Shown here: positions 44,328 to 52,934 of the stretch, piece by piece
Layout: every line of letters begins with the position of its first letter
Numbering within the stretch: the stretch's first letter is position 1
NCBI GenBank assembly: GCA_050248155.1
Contig: JBFWSW010000007.1
Location: 1 to 64,000 of the forward strand
Direction of reading: 5' to 3'
Length of the DNA stretch: 64,000 nucleotides
From: VFMC01 sp050248155
GTDB taxonomy: Bacteria > Actinomycetota > Acidimicrobiia > Acidimicrobiales > Ilumatobacteraceae
The notes under the pieces: model-generated
Told to the model about the DNA's origin: nothing
Databases searched by the model: none
The model's input: the letters and a program-made list of their open reading frames with translations, nothing else
Translations under genes and position numbers: made by a program

Positions 44328-45382
44328 CGGGACCGGCTCCTCGATCGCTCCGGCACGAACGCCGACGGGCAGAGGTCGCGATACGCCGGGGGACCACCGG
44401 GGTGCGACGCAGCCGACAGCACGGCTCTCGTGCAGGCGATCGCGAAGCAGGCCGCGCCCGCTTCGAGAACCGGGCTGACGGCGATGGCGCGCGCTCGGGC
44501 CTCGACACCGTCGAGGGGGCCGATCGTCGGCTCGGCGCCGGTCGACAGCGCGAAGATCGTGTCGCCGTCGAACAGGCTGTGCGCGGGGCGGATGGCTCGG
44601 GCGAGGCCGTCATGGGCGACGGACGCCATCTTGTGGCACTCGGCCTTGGTCATCGACATCGACGTGGCGACGACCCCGATGGTGGTGTTGAGCGGGGGAC
44701 GCGTCGACACCCAGTGCGCTGCCAGCGCGGCGCGCTCGTCGCGGGGTGGCCGCCGGACACGTACTCCCTCGGTCACCCATGGAAGGCTCGTCGCCGGATC
44801 GATCGCGCCACCCGCCGAGTTGACGACCGCGAGCGCGCCCACGACGGTCCCGTCGGGCAACGTCATGCCGGCCGATCCGACCCCACCTTGCAGGCCGCCG
44901 GACATCGCGCCGGTGCCGGCGCCGACGGCTCCCTCGCGCGGGGCGCGGCTCCGTGCTGCGATCGTGGCGCGTCGCCCGAACGACGCGTCCGGCCGATGAC
45001 CGAACACGCCGCCGCGAGCCAGGTCGTAGATGACGGCAGCCGGGACGATGGGTACGACGCCCGACCCGTCGACGCCGACCGGGAAGCCGACGCCGCGCGA
45101 CTCGAGGACCTCCATCACGCCGCCGGCGGCAGCGAGACCGTAGGCGCTCCCACCGGTGAGGCACACGGCGTGCACGTGGTGCACGAGGTTCTCCGGGCGC
45201 AGCAGGTCGGTCTCGTGCGTGCCGGGCCCGCCGCCGCGAACGTCGACTCCGCCGACCGCGCCCGCCTGTGTGAGGACGACGGTGGTGCCAGTGCGCCACC
45301 CGCGTCGGGCTGCGGTGGCGTGACCGACGGCGATGCCGGGCACGTCCGCGATGGAACCGGCGGGCGAGGGGCTGTCGGCCAT
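44324..45382 (-). CDS. P1-family (DmpA-like) N-terminal-nucleophile aminopeptidase
   Basis: A 352-residue protein with the S58 DmpA pattern: IADVPGIAVGHATA, GGSAYGLAAAGGVMEVLE and VVGALAVVNSAGGAID, where the Asn-Ser bond is the self-cleavage site that exposes the catalytic Ser. The protein releases N-terminal residues from peptides or amides. It precedes panC with a GTGA overlap. Association with PanC suggests beta-alanine supply from beta-peptides as one possibility, but this is inference. Confidence 0.85.
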   Translation of the reverse strand: MADSPSPAGSIADVPGIAVGHATAARRGWRTGTTVVLTQAGAVGGVDVRGGGPGTHETDLLRPENLVHHVHAVCLTGGSAYGLAAAGGVMEVLESRGVGFPVGVDGSGVVPIVPAAVIYDLARGGVFGHRPDASFGRRATIAARSRAPREGAVGAGTGAMSGGLQGGVGSAGMTLPDGTVVGALAVVNSAGGAIDPATSLPWVTEGVRVRRPPRDERAALAAHWVSTRPPLNTTIGVVATSMSMTKAECHKMASVAHDGLARAIRPAHSLFDGDTIFALSTGAEPTIGPLDGVEARARAIAVSPVLEAGAACFAIACTRAVLSAASHPGGPPAYRDLCPSAFVPERSRSRSR

Positions 45383-45400
45383 CCGCGCAACCGTAGCGAG

Positions 45401-45892
45401 CTAGGGGCGTTGACGTGCCAACGCGAACAGCGACTCGTCTCCGGTGCGCCACCGCAGCGTGAACCGGCAGCCGGTGATCCGGAACGAGTCGTCGACCAGC
45501 ACGTAGCGGTTCGTGAAGTACCCACCGAGCGTGCAGTGCGCCGGGTCGGGTCCGCGGCCGAACCCCGCCATCGACTCACCGCTGAACCAGTGCTGCGCGT
45601 GCACCTCGTTGATGCCGACCACTGCCGTCTCGGCCTCGTCCGTGGCCTCCTCGATGCGCAGGTTGGTCATGAGGTGCTGGGTGGCGTCGAACGCGCCGGT
45701 GACGGACCTGAGCGCTTGCACCCAGACGTCGCTCGCCATCGTCGCTGCGGGCGCACCGCTCCACGAGCGGAAGTCGACCTCGCAGATGTCGGTGAACACC
45801 GCCCGGAGGCCGTCCCAATCACGGTCGTCGATGGCCCGTGCGTATTCGAAGGTGACCCGCGAGATGGCCGCGTGGACGTCGCGGGATGGCAC
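45401..45892 (-). CDS. SnoaL-like (NTF2-fold) protein
   Basis: A 163-residue protein from GTG 45892 with the cone-shaped NTF2/SnoaL_4 pattern: an N-terminal helix (ISRVTFEYARAIDDRDWDGLRAVF), a strand DICEVDFRSW, then QHLMTNLRIE and a C-terminal curved sheet (GYFTNRYVLVDDSFRI). Such folds serve as isomerases, cyclases or binding domains, so the function is unassigned. It is 18 bp upstream of the P1 peptidase gene in the same direction and probably part of that operon. Confidence 0.7.
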   Translation of the reverse strand: MPSRDVHAAISRVTFEYARAIDDRDWDGLRAVFTDICEVDFRSWSGAPAATMASDVWVQALRSVTGAFDATQHLMTNLRIEEATDEAETAVVGINEVHAQHWFSGESMAGFGRGPDPAHCTLGGYFTNRYVLVDDSFRITGCRFTLRWRTGDESLFALARQRP

Positions 45893-45927
45893 GAGCGCAC
45901 CGTAGCCGCCCGGTAGCCTGCGCAGCC

Positions 45928-46566
45928 GTGACCAGGCGCCACGATCTCGCCGGCGCGGTCATCCGGCACCTGTGGAGCCGCATCGGTCGGTGGGCGGCGA
46001 TCGGACCGGAGAGCCACGCCGCTCGCTCGTTCGGCAGGTTCGGGCGCGGCAGCATCATCTGCTTCCCGGCCAACACGATCTTCAACGAGCACTACATCCA
46101 GATCGGCGAGGACACGATGATCGGCCCCGGCGTGACGCTGTCGGCAGGCATGGTGCCCGGCCAGCAGTGCCTGTCGAACCCGGTCGTGCGGATCGGTGAC
46201 CGATGCCTCATCGGCAAGGGCAGCGGCATCGTCGGCCACTTCTCGATCGAGATCGGCGACGACGTCTGGACGGGGCACCACGTGTACATCACCGACCAGA
46301 ACCACGGCTACGAGGATGTCAACCTGCCGATCTCGCGCCAGACGATGCCCGAACGGGCGGTGTCGATCGGTGACGGGTCGTGGCTCGGCCACGGCACCGT
46401 GGTGCTTCCCGGCGCTCGCATCGGTCGCCACGTCGCCGTCGGTGCCAACTCCGTCGTCCGCGGTGAGCTGCCCGACTACTCCGTGGCCGTCGGCAACCCG
46501 GCGCGCGTCATCCGCCGGTACGTCGAGGGTACGGGATGGGTGCGCGCGAGCGAGGGGAACGTCTGA
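45928..46566 (+). CDS. Left-handed beta-helix acyltransferase (maltose/galactoside O-acetyltransferase type)
   Basis: The 212-residue product from GTG 45928 has hexapeptide repeats throughout (IGEDTMIGPGVTL, IGDRCLIGKGSGIV, IGDDVWTGHHVYI, IGDGSWLGHGTVVLPGA, VAVGANSVVRGEL). The catalytic His is in TDQNHGYED and the closing VAVGNPARVI loop is typical of LbH acetyltransferases. It transfers acetyl from acetyl-CoA to a sugar or other acceptor. An in-frame ATG at 45886 would overlap the divergent SnoaL-like gene, so the GTG is preferred. Confidence 0.85.
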   Translation: MTRRHDLAGAVIRHLWSRIGRWAAIGPESHAARSFGRFGRGSIICFPANTIFNEHYIQIGEDTMIGPGVTLSAGMVPGQQCLSNPVVRIGDRCLIGKGSGIVGHFSIEIGDDVWTGHHVYITDQNHGYEDVNLPISRQTMPERAVSIGDGSWLGHGTVVLPGARIGRHVAVGANSVVRGELPDYSVAVGNPARVIRRYVEGTGWVRASEGNV

Positions 46567-46584
46567 GGCGAACGAGGCCGAGCG

Positions 46585-47172
46585 TCAGGCGCCGCCGCCG
46601 CCGAGGTCGCTCGGCGGAGCACAGGCCGGCATCTCGTTCACGACCGCGAAGTCGGAGAGGAGGTTCGACACCGGACCGCCGTCGACCGCTGTCTCGCGGT
46701 ACGGCGAGAGCTCGAACGCGCGCAGCCGCTCCGTGTAGGCCCGGCGGTCGCCGAGGACGGTGCGCCAGTACGCGGCGAACTCGTCGATGAGTGAGCGGTC
46801 CCGCTCGGTTGCCGGCACGACCGAGGTGATCTGGTCGAGCTGGTCCTCGAGGATGTCGGTCGCCCGGTCGACGATGTCGGCACGCTCGATCATCTGTGCG
46901 TGCGTGGGCTCGGCGATGTAGCCCTCCGATGTGTCGACCAGCTCGAGCCGTTCGGCGTCGTGCGTCTCGCACACGGCCTGCGCATGCTCACGCCACGCCG
47001 CGTCGTCGACTCGATACGCGGCCTTCTTCGAGGCGAAGCCGAACGCGTACACCCACATGGCGACGAGCAGCAGGCACACGGCGATGAGCACCACCTTGGT
47101 GAAGGTGATCCGCCGCCGAGCAGGTTGCGGGGCATCGGCCTCTGGGGGGCGCACGTCGACGGAGCTCGTCAT
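46585..47172 (-). CDS. Single-pass membrane protein of unknown function
   Basis: The 195-residue product from ATG 47172 has one membrane helix (VVLIAVCLLLVAMWVYAFGFA, residues about 27-47) followed by a largely helical, charged extracytoplasmic domain with one Cys pair (AVCETHDAER and MPACAPPSD). No family is recognised. The ATG overlaps the DoxX stop (ATGA), so the two are coupled. It is convergent with the acyltransferase. Confidence 0.6.
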   Translation of the reverse strand: MTSSVDVRPPEADAPQPARRRITFTKVVLIAVCLLLVAMWVYAFGFASKKAAYRVDDAAWREHAQAVCETHDAERLELVDTSEGYIAEPTHAQMIERADIVDRATDILEDQLDQITSVVPATERDRSLIDEFAAYWRTVLGDRRAYTERLRAFELSPYRETAVDGGPVSNLLSDFAVVNEMPACAPPSDLGGGGA

Positions 47173-47693
47173 ATGGCGGCCTCGGCCGACTTCGCCGGAG
47201 CCGGTGGTCGGTACGACGCGGCGAGCTGGGCCAGCGCGCCGCCGCCCCCGACGATCGCGGTGACCAGCGCGCCTGTCCATCCGGACCAGTCGATGTCGAA
47301 GGCATGGTCGAGCGACCACTCACCAGGGCCCATCGTGCCGACGGCGAAGGCGACCGCGATGATCGCACCGCAGTACTCCCATCCCGACCCCGGGCGGAAG
47401 ATGAAGTATCCGTTCTTCCAGTGCGCGACGACGATCGCCACGATCATCAGGCCGATGAAGCCCGCGGCGGCGAGCGGTGTCAGGAAGCCGGCGGCGAACA
47501 GCAGACCCGCGCCGACCTCGGTGCCGGCTGCGAGGCGCGCCTGCCACCTCGGCCAGCGCATGCCGATGCTCTGGAACCAGCCCGTCGTTCCGGTCAGACC
47601 CCCCGGACCGGTGAGCTTGTTGTAGCCGTGGAGGGCCATCGAGATGCCGAAGGCCAGGCGGAGCACGAGCAATCCGAGATTCAGCTGATCCAT
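47169..47693 (-). CDS. DoxX-family membrane protein
   Basis: The 174-residue protein from ATG 47693 has four hydrophobic segments and the DoxX pattern LGLLVLRLAFGISMALHGYNKL, WFQSIGMRWP, ARLAAGTEVGAGLLFAAGF. DoxX relatives are membrane partners in thiosulfate or quinone oxidation or in oxidative-stress responses; the role is not evident here. The preceding residues to 47729 lack a signal, so the internal ATG is chosen. It precedes and is coupled to the single-pass membrane protein. Confidence 0.82.
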   Translation of the reverse strand: MDQLNLGLLVLRLAFGISMALHGYNKLTGPGGLTGTTGWFQSIGMRWPRWQARLAAGTEVGAGLLFAAGFLTPLAAAGFIGLMIVAIVVAHWKNGYFIFRPGSGWEYCGAIIAVAFAVGTMGPGEWSLDHAFDIDWSGWTGALVTAIVGGGGALAQLAASYRPPAPAKSAEAAI

Positions 47694-47798
47694 CGGCGCA
47701 CACGCTACGGCGGCCGATCGTCGCGACACCAGATCACGCCATCATCGGCAGCTCGGAGGCGAATCCCGGAGCCGCCCGGAGCAGGGGCAGTGGTAGAC

Positions 47799-49601
47799 AT
47801 GACAGCCGTGTCAGGGGAGTCGGAAGAGTCATCGAACGCGGGCATCTGGCGCCCCGCGTTCCGGCTCATCCGGGCGCTGCTGCGTGGCCACAAACGGACG
47901 TTCTTCATCGCCGTGGGTGGCGCCGCGGTGTTCGCGGCGTGCACCGTGCTGTCCGCCGAGATCGTGGGGCGGATCACCGACGACCTGGTCAGGCCGCGGT
48001 TCGAGGAAGGCTCGGTCGGCGTCGGGACGGCCGCCGCAGTGCTCGGCGCGCTCATCGTCGTCGGGGTCGTCCGGGCGGCCGGTGTCGTCGTCCGGCGCAC
48101 CTGGGCAGGCCGGACCGCATGGCGGATCGCCGAGTCGCTGACCGCCGACGTCATCGATCACGTCGTCGAGCAACCCACGCCCTGGCACCGCCGCCAGAGC
48201 ACCGGCGACATCATCACCCGCGCCGGCGTCGACACCGAGGCGGCCACCGCGGTGCTGTCACCGCTGCCCTTCGCGAGCAGCGTGATCGTGATGCTCGTGC
48301 TGTCGGCGGTGTGGCTCGTCGTGACCGACCTCATGCTCGGCCTGGCGGCCGTCGCCGTGTTCCCCGTCCTCATCGCGCTCAACGTCTTCTACCAACGCCG
48401 GGTCGATCGGCACTTCAACACGGCCCAGGAGGAGATCGGCCGGCTCAGCGCCGCGGTGCACGAGAGCTTCGACGGCGTGCACGTGGTGAAGGCGTTCGGC
48501 GCCGAGCGCCGAGAGACCGAGCGGCTGGCCATCATCGCCTCCAGGCTGCGTGAGGCGCGGCGCAACACGATCCGGTTGCGCAGCACGTTCGAGGCGCTGC
48601 TCGACGGCGTCCCGGCGTGCGTGAACATCCTGCTGCTGGTCGGCGGCGCGTACCGCGTCCGCTCGGGCGACCTCACCATCGGCGAGCTGACGAGCTTCAT
48701 CTACCTCTTCACCCTCCTCGTGTTCCCGCTTCGCCTCATTGGCTTCGCGCTGAGCGAGCTGCCTCACTCGCAGGCGGGGTGGAACCGGCTGCGGTCGCTC
48801 CTCGACGAGCCCATCGAGGCCGATCCGGTCGACGCACTCGGGCATCACGGGTTGCACAGCGTCGAGCTGCACGACGTGCACGTCACGCACGACGGCGAGC
48901 GCGACGTGCTGCAAGGGCTGACCGCACACGTCGACGGAGGCTCGACGGTCGCGGTCGTCGGACCGACGGGCGCCGGCAAGACCACGCTCGTCCACGCGGT
49001 CGCCGGGCTGGTGGCGGTCCGCTCCGGCACGATCACCGTCCCGCCGCCTGCGTCCGGCTCGATCGGGGGCACCACGCTCGTGTTCCAGGAGCCCTTCCTG
49101 TTCGCCGGGTCGGTGCGCGACAACGTGACGCTCGGGGTGCCGATCGACGACGACGCGGTGCGCACTGCGCTGGCCACGGCCGAGGCCGCCTTCGTCCACG
49201 ACCTGCCGGAGGGGCTCGACACCATCGTGGGCGAGCGCGGTGTGGGGCTGTCGGGTGGTCAGCGCCAGCGGATCGCGCTGGCACGAGCGCTGGTGCGCCG
49301 ACCCGCACTGCTCCTGCTCGACGACACGACGTCGGCGCTCGACCCGTCGACCGAGGCGCGGGTGCTCGCGAACCTGCGCGCCACCCTGTCGGACACCACC
49401 GTCATCGCCGTCGCCTCGCGCCCGTCGACCATCGCCCTCGCCGACGAGGTGCTCTACCTGGTCGACGGCGTCGTCGTCGCCCACGGCACGCACGACGAGC
49501 TGATGGCGTCGAGCGAGCACTACCGCGAGCTCATGCAGGCCTTCGAGCACGACCGCGCGCTGATGGATGTCGAGGCGCCGGTCGCCGGAGGTGGCGAATG
49601 A
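47799..49601 (+). CDS. ABC exporter half-transporter with degenerate nucleotide site (subunit 1)
   Basis: A 600-residue protein: six-helix ABC membrane domain (about 20-330), then an ATPase domain with Walker A GPTGAGKTT and a normal signature LSGGQRQR. Walker B ends LLLLDDTTSALD, with Asp where the catalytic Glu should be. The switch His is replaced (VIAVASRPSTI instead of xxAHRLST). It overlaps the next gene by 4 bp (ATGA). This is the degenerate partner of a heterodimeric exporter like TM287/288 or BmrCD; the substrate is unknown. Confidence 0.9.
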   Translation: MTAVSGESEESSNAGIWRPAFRLIRALLRGHKRTFFIAVGGAAVFAACTVLSAEIVGRITDDLVRPRFEEGSVGVGTAAAVLGALIVVGVVRAAGVVVRRTWAGRTAWRIAESLTADVIDHVVEQPTPWHRRQSTGDIITRAGVDTEAATAVLSPLPFASSVIVMLVLSAVWLVVTDLMLGLAAVAVFPVLIALNVFYQRRVDRHFNTAQEEIGRLSAAVHESFDGVHVVKAFGAERRETERLAIIASRLREARRNTIRLRSTFEALLDGVPACVNILLLVGGAYRVRSGDLTIGELTSFIYLFTLLVFPLRLIGFALSELPHSQAGWNRLRSLLDEPIEADPVDALGHHGLHSVELHDVHVTHDGERDVLQGLTAHVDGGSTVAVVGPTGAGKTTLVHAVAGLVAVRSGTITVPPPASGSIGGTTLVFQEPFLFAGSVRDNVTLGVPIDDDAVRTALATAEAAFVHDLPEGLDTIVGERGVGLSGGQRQRIALARALVRRPALLLLDDTTSALDPSTEARVLANLRATLSDTTVIAVASRPSTIALADEVLYLVDGVVVAHGTHDELMASSEHYRELMQAFEHDRALMDVEAPVAGGGE

Positions 49602-51385
49602 CCGAGCCGATGAGCCGATGGACCGCGGTCGAGACGATCGGCCGAGGGGTGCAGGAGGCGCCCGCGCTGAAGACCGGCTTCGTCGCGACGCTGCTGCTCG
49701 CGATGGTGGGTGCGCTCGGGCGTGTGTCGTTGCCGATCCTCGTGCAACAGGCGATCGACCGTGGCTTCGATCAGGACGAGGTGAAGGTGGGCACGATCAC
49801 GGTGCTCGCCGTCATCGGCCTCGTCGCCGTGTTGATCGCGTCGTTCTGCCAGCGGACCGCCGTGGCGCGGCTCGGCTACCGCAGCGAGGAAGCGCTCTAC
49901 GGCATGCGGGTGCGGTTGTTCGAGCACATCCACCGGCTCAGCATCGCCGACCACAACGAAGAGAAGCGCGGCGCGCTCGTCGCCAGGGTGACGAGCGACG
50001 TCGAGACGCTCGCGCAGTTCTTCTCGTGGGGGGCGTTGGCGTGGTTGCTCGACGGCACCTTGATGGTCACCGTTGCTGCGGTGATGCTGGCCTACGACTG
50101 GCTGCTCGCGCTGGTGGCCTTTGCCGTGTCGGCACCGCTCGCCATCGTGTTGCACAAGGTGCAGGTGCACCTCGTGCGCGCCTACGAGCGTGCTCGGGTC
50201 GACAACGCCGAGGTGCTCACGTCGATCAGCGAGGTCGTGTCGGGCGCCGAGACCCTGCGCACCTACGGTGCCGGGCCGCGCTACGCGAGCGTCACCAAGC
50301 GGGCGAGCCACCAGCGTTCGAACTCGTTCATCCGCGCCGGCACGATCGGCGCCTTCCTCTTCCCGTCGGGTGAGGTGTTCAGCGTGCTGACGGTGTCGTC
50401 GGTGGTCACGGTCGGCCTGCTGCGTGGCCCCGGCAGTGGTCTCACCGCTGGCGCGCTCATCGGGTTCGTGTTCCTCACGTACCGGTTCCTCGAGCCGATC
50501 GCCGAGTTCACCGAGGTGATCGACCAGACGCAGACCGCCGTCGCCGGTCTGCGACGCGTGCTCGGCATCCTCGAGATCCCCGTCGGCCCACCCGAGCCCG
50601 CGCACCCCGTCGCATTGCCGCCCGGTCGCCTCGGCGTCGACATCGAGCACGTGACGTTCGCGTACCGATCGCGGGCGGAGGAGGAGGACGAGCCGCCGGT
50701 CCTGGTCGACGTCACCGCGCGCATCCCGCCCGGCCAGCAGGTGGCACTCGTCGGCGAGACCGGGTCGGGCAAGACCACGCTCGGTCGACTGGTCGCCCGG
50801 CTCGCCGATCCGACCGCCGGTGTGATCAAGCTCGGCGGTGTCGTGCTCAGCCAGGTGTCGAACGCCGAGCTCCGCGAGCGCCTCGTCGTCGTGCCACAGG
50901 AGCCGTTCCTCTTCGACGGGAGCATCGCGTCGAACCTCGGCTTCGCCCGACCGATGCTGTCGATCGCGCACATCGAGCAAGCCGTCGTCGACCTCGAGCT
51001 CGGCGACTGGTTGGAGGGGCTGCCGGAGGGGATCGACACAGAGGTCGGCCAGCGCGGCTCGGCCCTGTCGGCCGGCGAGCGTCAGCTCGTCGCGCTGGTG
51101 CGGGCGTCGCTCGTCGATCCCGATGTGCTGGTGCTGGACGAGGCCACCTCGTCGGTCGACGCCCTGACCGAGGTGCGACTCACCCGCGCACTCGACAAGC
51201 TGGCGGCCGGTCGGACGACGATCTCGATCGCCCACCGTCTGTCGACCGCGGCTCGCGCCGACAGGGTGCTGGTGCTCGAGCACGGCCGGCTGGTGCAGGA
51301 CGGGTCACACGCCGATCTGGTCCAGCGCGACGGACCGTACGCGCGCATGTACGAGGCGTGGGTCGCGGCGACGTCGGCGCTCTGA
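49598..51385 (+). CDS. ABC exporter half-transporter with canonical catalytic site (subunit 2)
   Basis: This 595-residue partner has the six-helix membrane domain (about 25-320) and an ATPase with Walker A GETGSGKTTL, Walker B VLVLDEATSSVD and switch ISIAHRLST, all canonical. Its signature is LSAGERQ rather than LSGGQ. Combined with subunit 1, the consensus ATP site pairs this Walker A/B with subunit 1 LSGGQ, while the degenerate site pairs subunit 1 Asp with this LSAGE. Transport substrate is unknown. Its stop lies 1 bp before the convergent DUF2510 gene's end. Confidence 0.9.
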   Translation: MTEPMSRWTAVETIGRGVQEAPALKTGFVATLLLAMVGALGRVSLPILVQQAIDRGFDQDEVKVGTITVLAVIGLVAVLIASFCQRTAVARLGYRSEEALYGMRVRLFEHIHRLSIADHNEEKRGALVARVTSDVETLAQFFSWGALAWLLDGTLMVTVAAVMLAYDWLLALVAFAVSAPLAIVLHKVQVHLVRAYERARVDNAEVLTSISEVVSGAETLRTYGAGPRYASVTKRASHQRSNSFIRAGTIGAFLFPSGEVFSVLTVSSVVTVGLLRGPGSGLTAGALIGFVFLTYRFLEPIAEFTEVIDQTQTAVAGLRRVLGILEIPVGPPEPAHPVALPPGRLGVDIEHVTFAYRSRAEEEDEPPVLVDVTARIPPGQQVALVGETGSGKTTLGRLVARLADPTAGVIKLGGVVLSQVSNAELRERLVVVPQEPFLFDGSIASNLGFARPMLSIAHIEQAVVDLELGDWLEGLPEGIDTEVGQRGSALSAGERQLVALVRASLVDPDVLVLDEATSSVDALTEVRLTRALDKLAAGRTTISIAHRLSTAARADRVLVLEHGRLVQDGSHADLVQRDGPYARMYEAWVAATSAL

Positions 51386-51386
51386 G

Positions 51387-52196
51387 TCAGCCGTCGAGGT
51401 CGATGCCGAACGGGTACGGGCCCGTCACGTCGCGCACGTCACAGAGAACGGAGTCGGAGTCGATCCGGCTGACGATCTGACGGTGCGTCCACTCCCGCAC
51501 GTCGCCGGGCGCGACATCGTCGATCTCGACATGCGCGGTGGACCACCGGCGTTGGCCGTCATCGATCGCGATCTCGACGACGTATCCGTGTTCCTCGTCG
51601 TCGCGGTTCTCGATGGTGCCGGTGATGGCGACGATCGTGCCGTCTCTCGTGCACGAGGTGACGTCGACGAAGTTCGGACCCGGTTCCTCGTAGTCGATGA
51701 TCTCGTCGTACACCGCCACGCTGAGGATGACGCCGATCGGGCACAGGCACAGCGCACCGACCCCGGTGGCGATGCCCGCGACCGCCAGCCCTCGCCCGCC
51801 TCCGGTGCCGGCGCGGGCACGCCGGACCCCGATGATGCCGAGCACGATGGCGGCGATCGCGCCGAGGGCGCCCACGACGAAGAGGAACGGCACCCACGCG
51901 ATGGTCACCGAGATCAGCCCGAACACGAGGGACAGCACGGCGACCGTCCGCCGCAGCGGAGGTGTTGGCGCGTCGGGCGCGTGCTGGTGCACGACGGACA
52001 TCGGCGCCGGGCTCACGTTCAGCGGGTCGACGTAGCGCTGCCCGTCGACCGACACGTCGGCGGTCCACTGGGTGCCGTTGAACCATCGGAACTCGTACCG
52101 GCCGGTGGGGTCGGCGTGCCACCCGGCGCCGCTGCCGAGATCACGATCGCCTTGCTGACTGCCCTCGTCCACTGGGCCGAGACCATAGCGGTGCAT
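51387..52196 (-). CDS. DUF2510 plus DUF4190-type membrane protein
   Basis: The 269-residue product from ATG 52196 has a DUF2510-like N-terminus (AGWHADPTGRYEFRWFNGTQWT) and two membrane helices in the central segment LSLVFGLISVTIAWVPFLFV and LGAIAAIVLGIIGV. The latter, followed by RRARAGTGGGRGLAVAGI, is the DUF4190 pattern of actinobacteria. The remaining 100 residues form an acidic beta-rich outer domain. Function is unknown. It is convergent with the ABC pair. Confidence 0.78.
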   Translation of the reverse strand: MHRYGLGPVDEGSQQGDRDLGSGAGWHADPTGRYEFRWFNGTQWTADVSVDGQRYVDPLNVSPAPMSVVHQHAPDAPTPPLRRTVAVLSLVFGLISVTIAWVPFLFVVGALGAIAAIVLGIIGVRRARAGTGGGRGLAVAGIATGVGALCLCPIGVILSVAVYDEIIDYEEPGPNFVDVTSCTRDGTIVAITGTIENRDDEEHGYVVEIAIDDGQRRWSTAHVEIDDVAPGDVREWTHRQIVSRIDSDSVLCDVRDVTGPYPFGIDLDG

Positions 52197-52238
52197 CCGT
52201 CGTGTCTCCCGGACGGTGCCGGCTCTAACCTGCGGTGC

Positions 52239-52916
52239 ATGGAGATCGTGCTCATCCGTCACGGACAGCCCGAGTGGGTTCGAGGTGGACTGAACATCGA
52301 CAACCCGCCGCTCACCGACCTCGGCCGCCGACAGGCCGAGGCGATGGCCGAGTACCTGCGCGACGAGGAGTTCGATGAGGTGCTGTGCTCGCCGTTGCGT
52401 CGTGCCCGCGAGACCGCCGCACCGCTCTTCCGAGCGCTGGGTCGACCCGAGACGATCGATCCGTGGCTCGAGGAGATCCGCAACCCCATCTGGCACGGCA
52501 CGCCTGAGGAGAAGTCGGCAGAGGCGTACCGTGAAGAGCGCGCCCGCCGATCACACGACCGGTGGGCCGGGCTCGAGGGCGGCGAGAACGTGCGCGACTT
52601 CGTGGACCGCATCCACCTCGGTTGCTCGCTGTTCCTTGCAGAGCGTGGGGTCAATCGCATCGAGGCCGAGCTGGCGATGTGGGAGGTGAAGATCCCCGAC
52701 CTCCGCATCGCGATCGTCGCCCACGCGGGCACCAACTCGGTCGTGATCTGCCAGCTGCTCGGCCTCGCGCCGACGCCGTGGGAGTGGGACCGCTTCGTCA
52801 TCGGCCACGCGTCGGTCAGCCGGCTGCGCACCCTCGAGATGGGTGACGGCCACAGCTTCAGCCTCACCCGTCTGTCCGACAACGAGTTCTTGTCCCGTGA
52901 CGATCGGACGGTGTGA
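52239..52916 (+). CDS. Histidine phosphatase family protein
   Basis: A 225-residue protein with the RHG motif at residues 8-10 (IVLIRHGQPEW), Arg/Glu side chains in LCSPLRRARETA, and a second His in IAIVAHAGTNSVV. It therefore uses phosphohistidine chemistry. The long insertion EEIRNPIWHGTPEEKSAEAY is typical of SixA/PhoE-like general phosphatases. It is 42 bp from the divergent DUF2510 gene and followed 18 bp later by the methyltransferase. Confidence 0.88.
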   Translation: MEIVLIRHGQPEWVRGGLNIDNPPLTDLGRRQAEAMAEYLRDEEFDEVLCSPLRRARETAAPLFRALGRPETIDPWLEEIRNPIWHGTPEEKSAEAYREERARRSHDRWAGLEGGENVRDFVDRIHLGCSLFLAERGVNRIEAELAMWEVKIPDLRIAIVAHAGTNSVVICQLLGLAPTPWEWDRFVIGHASVSRLRTLEMGDGHSFSLTRLSDNEFLSRDDRTV

Positions 52917-52934
52917 CGCGGCCAGACTGGATCG

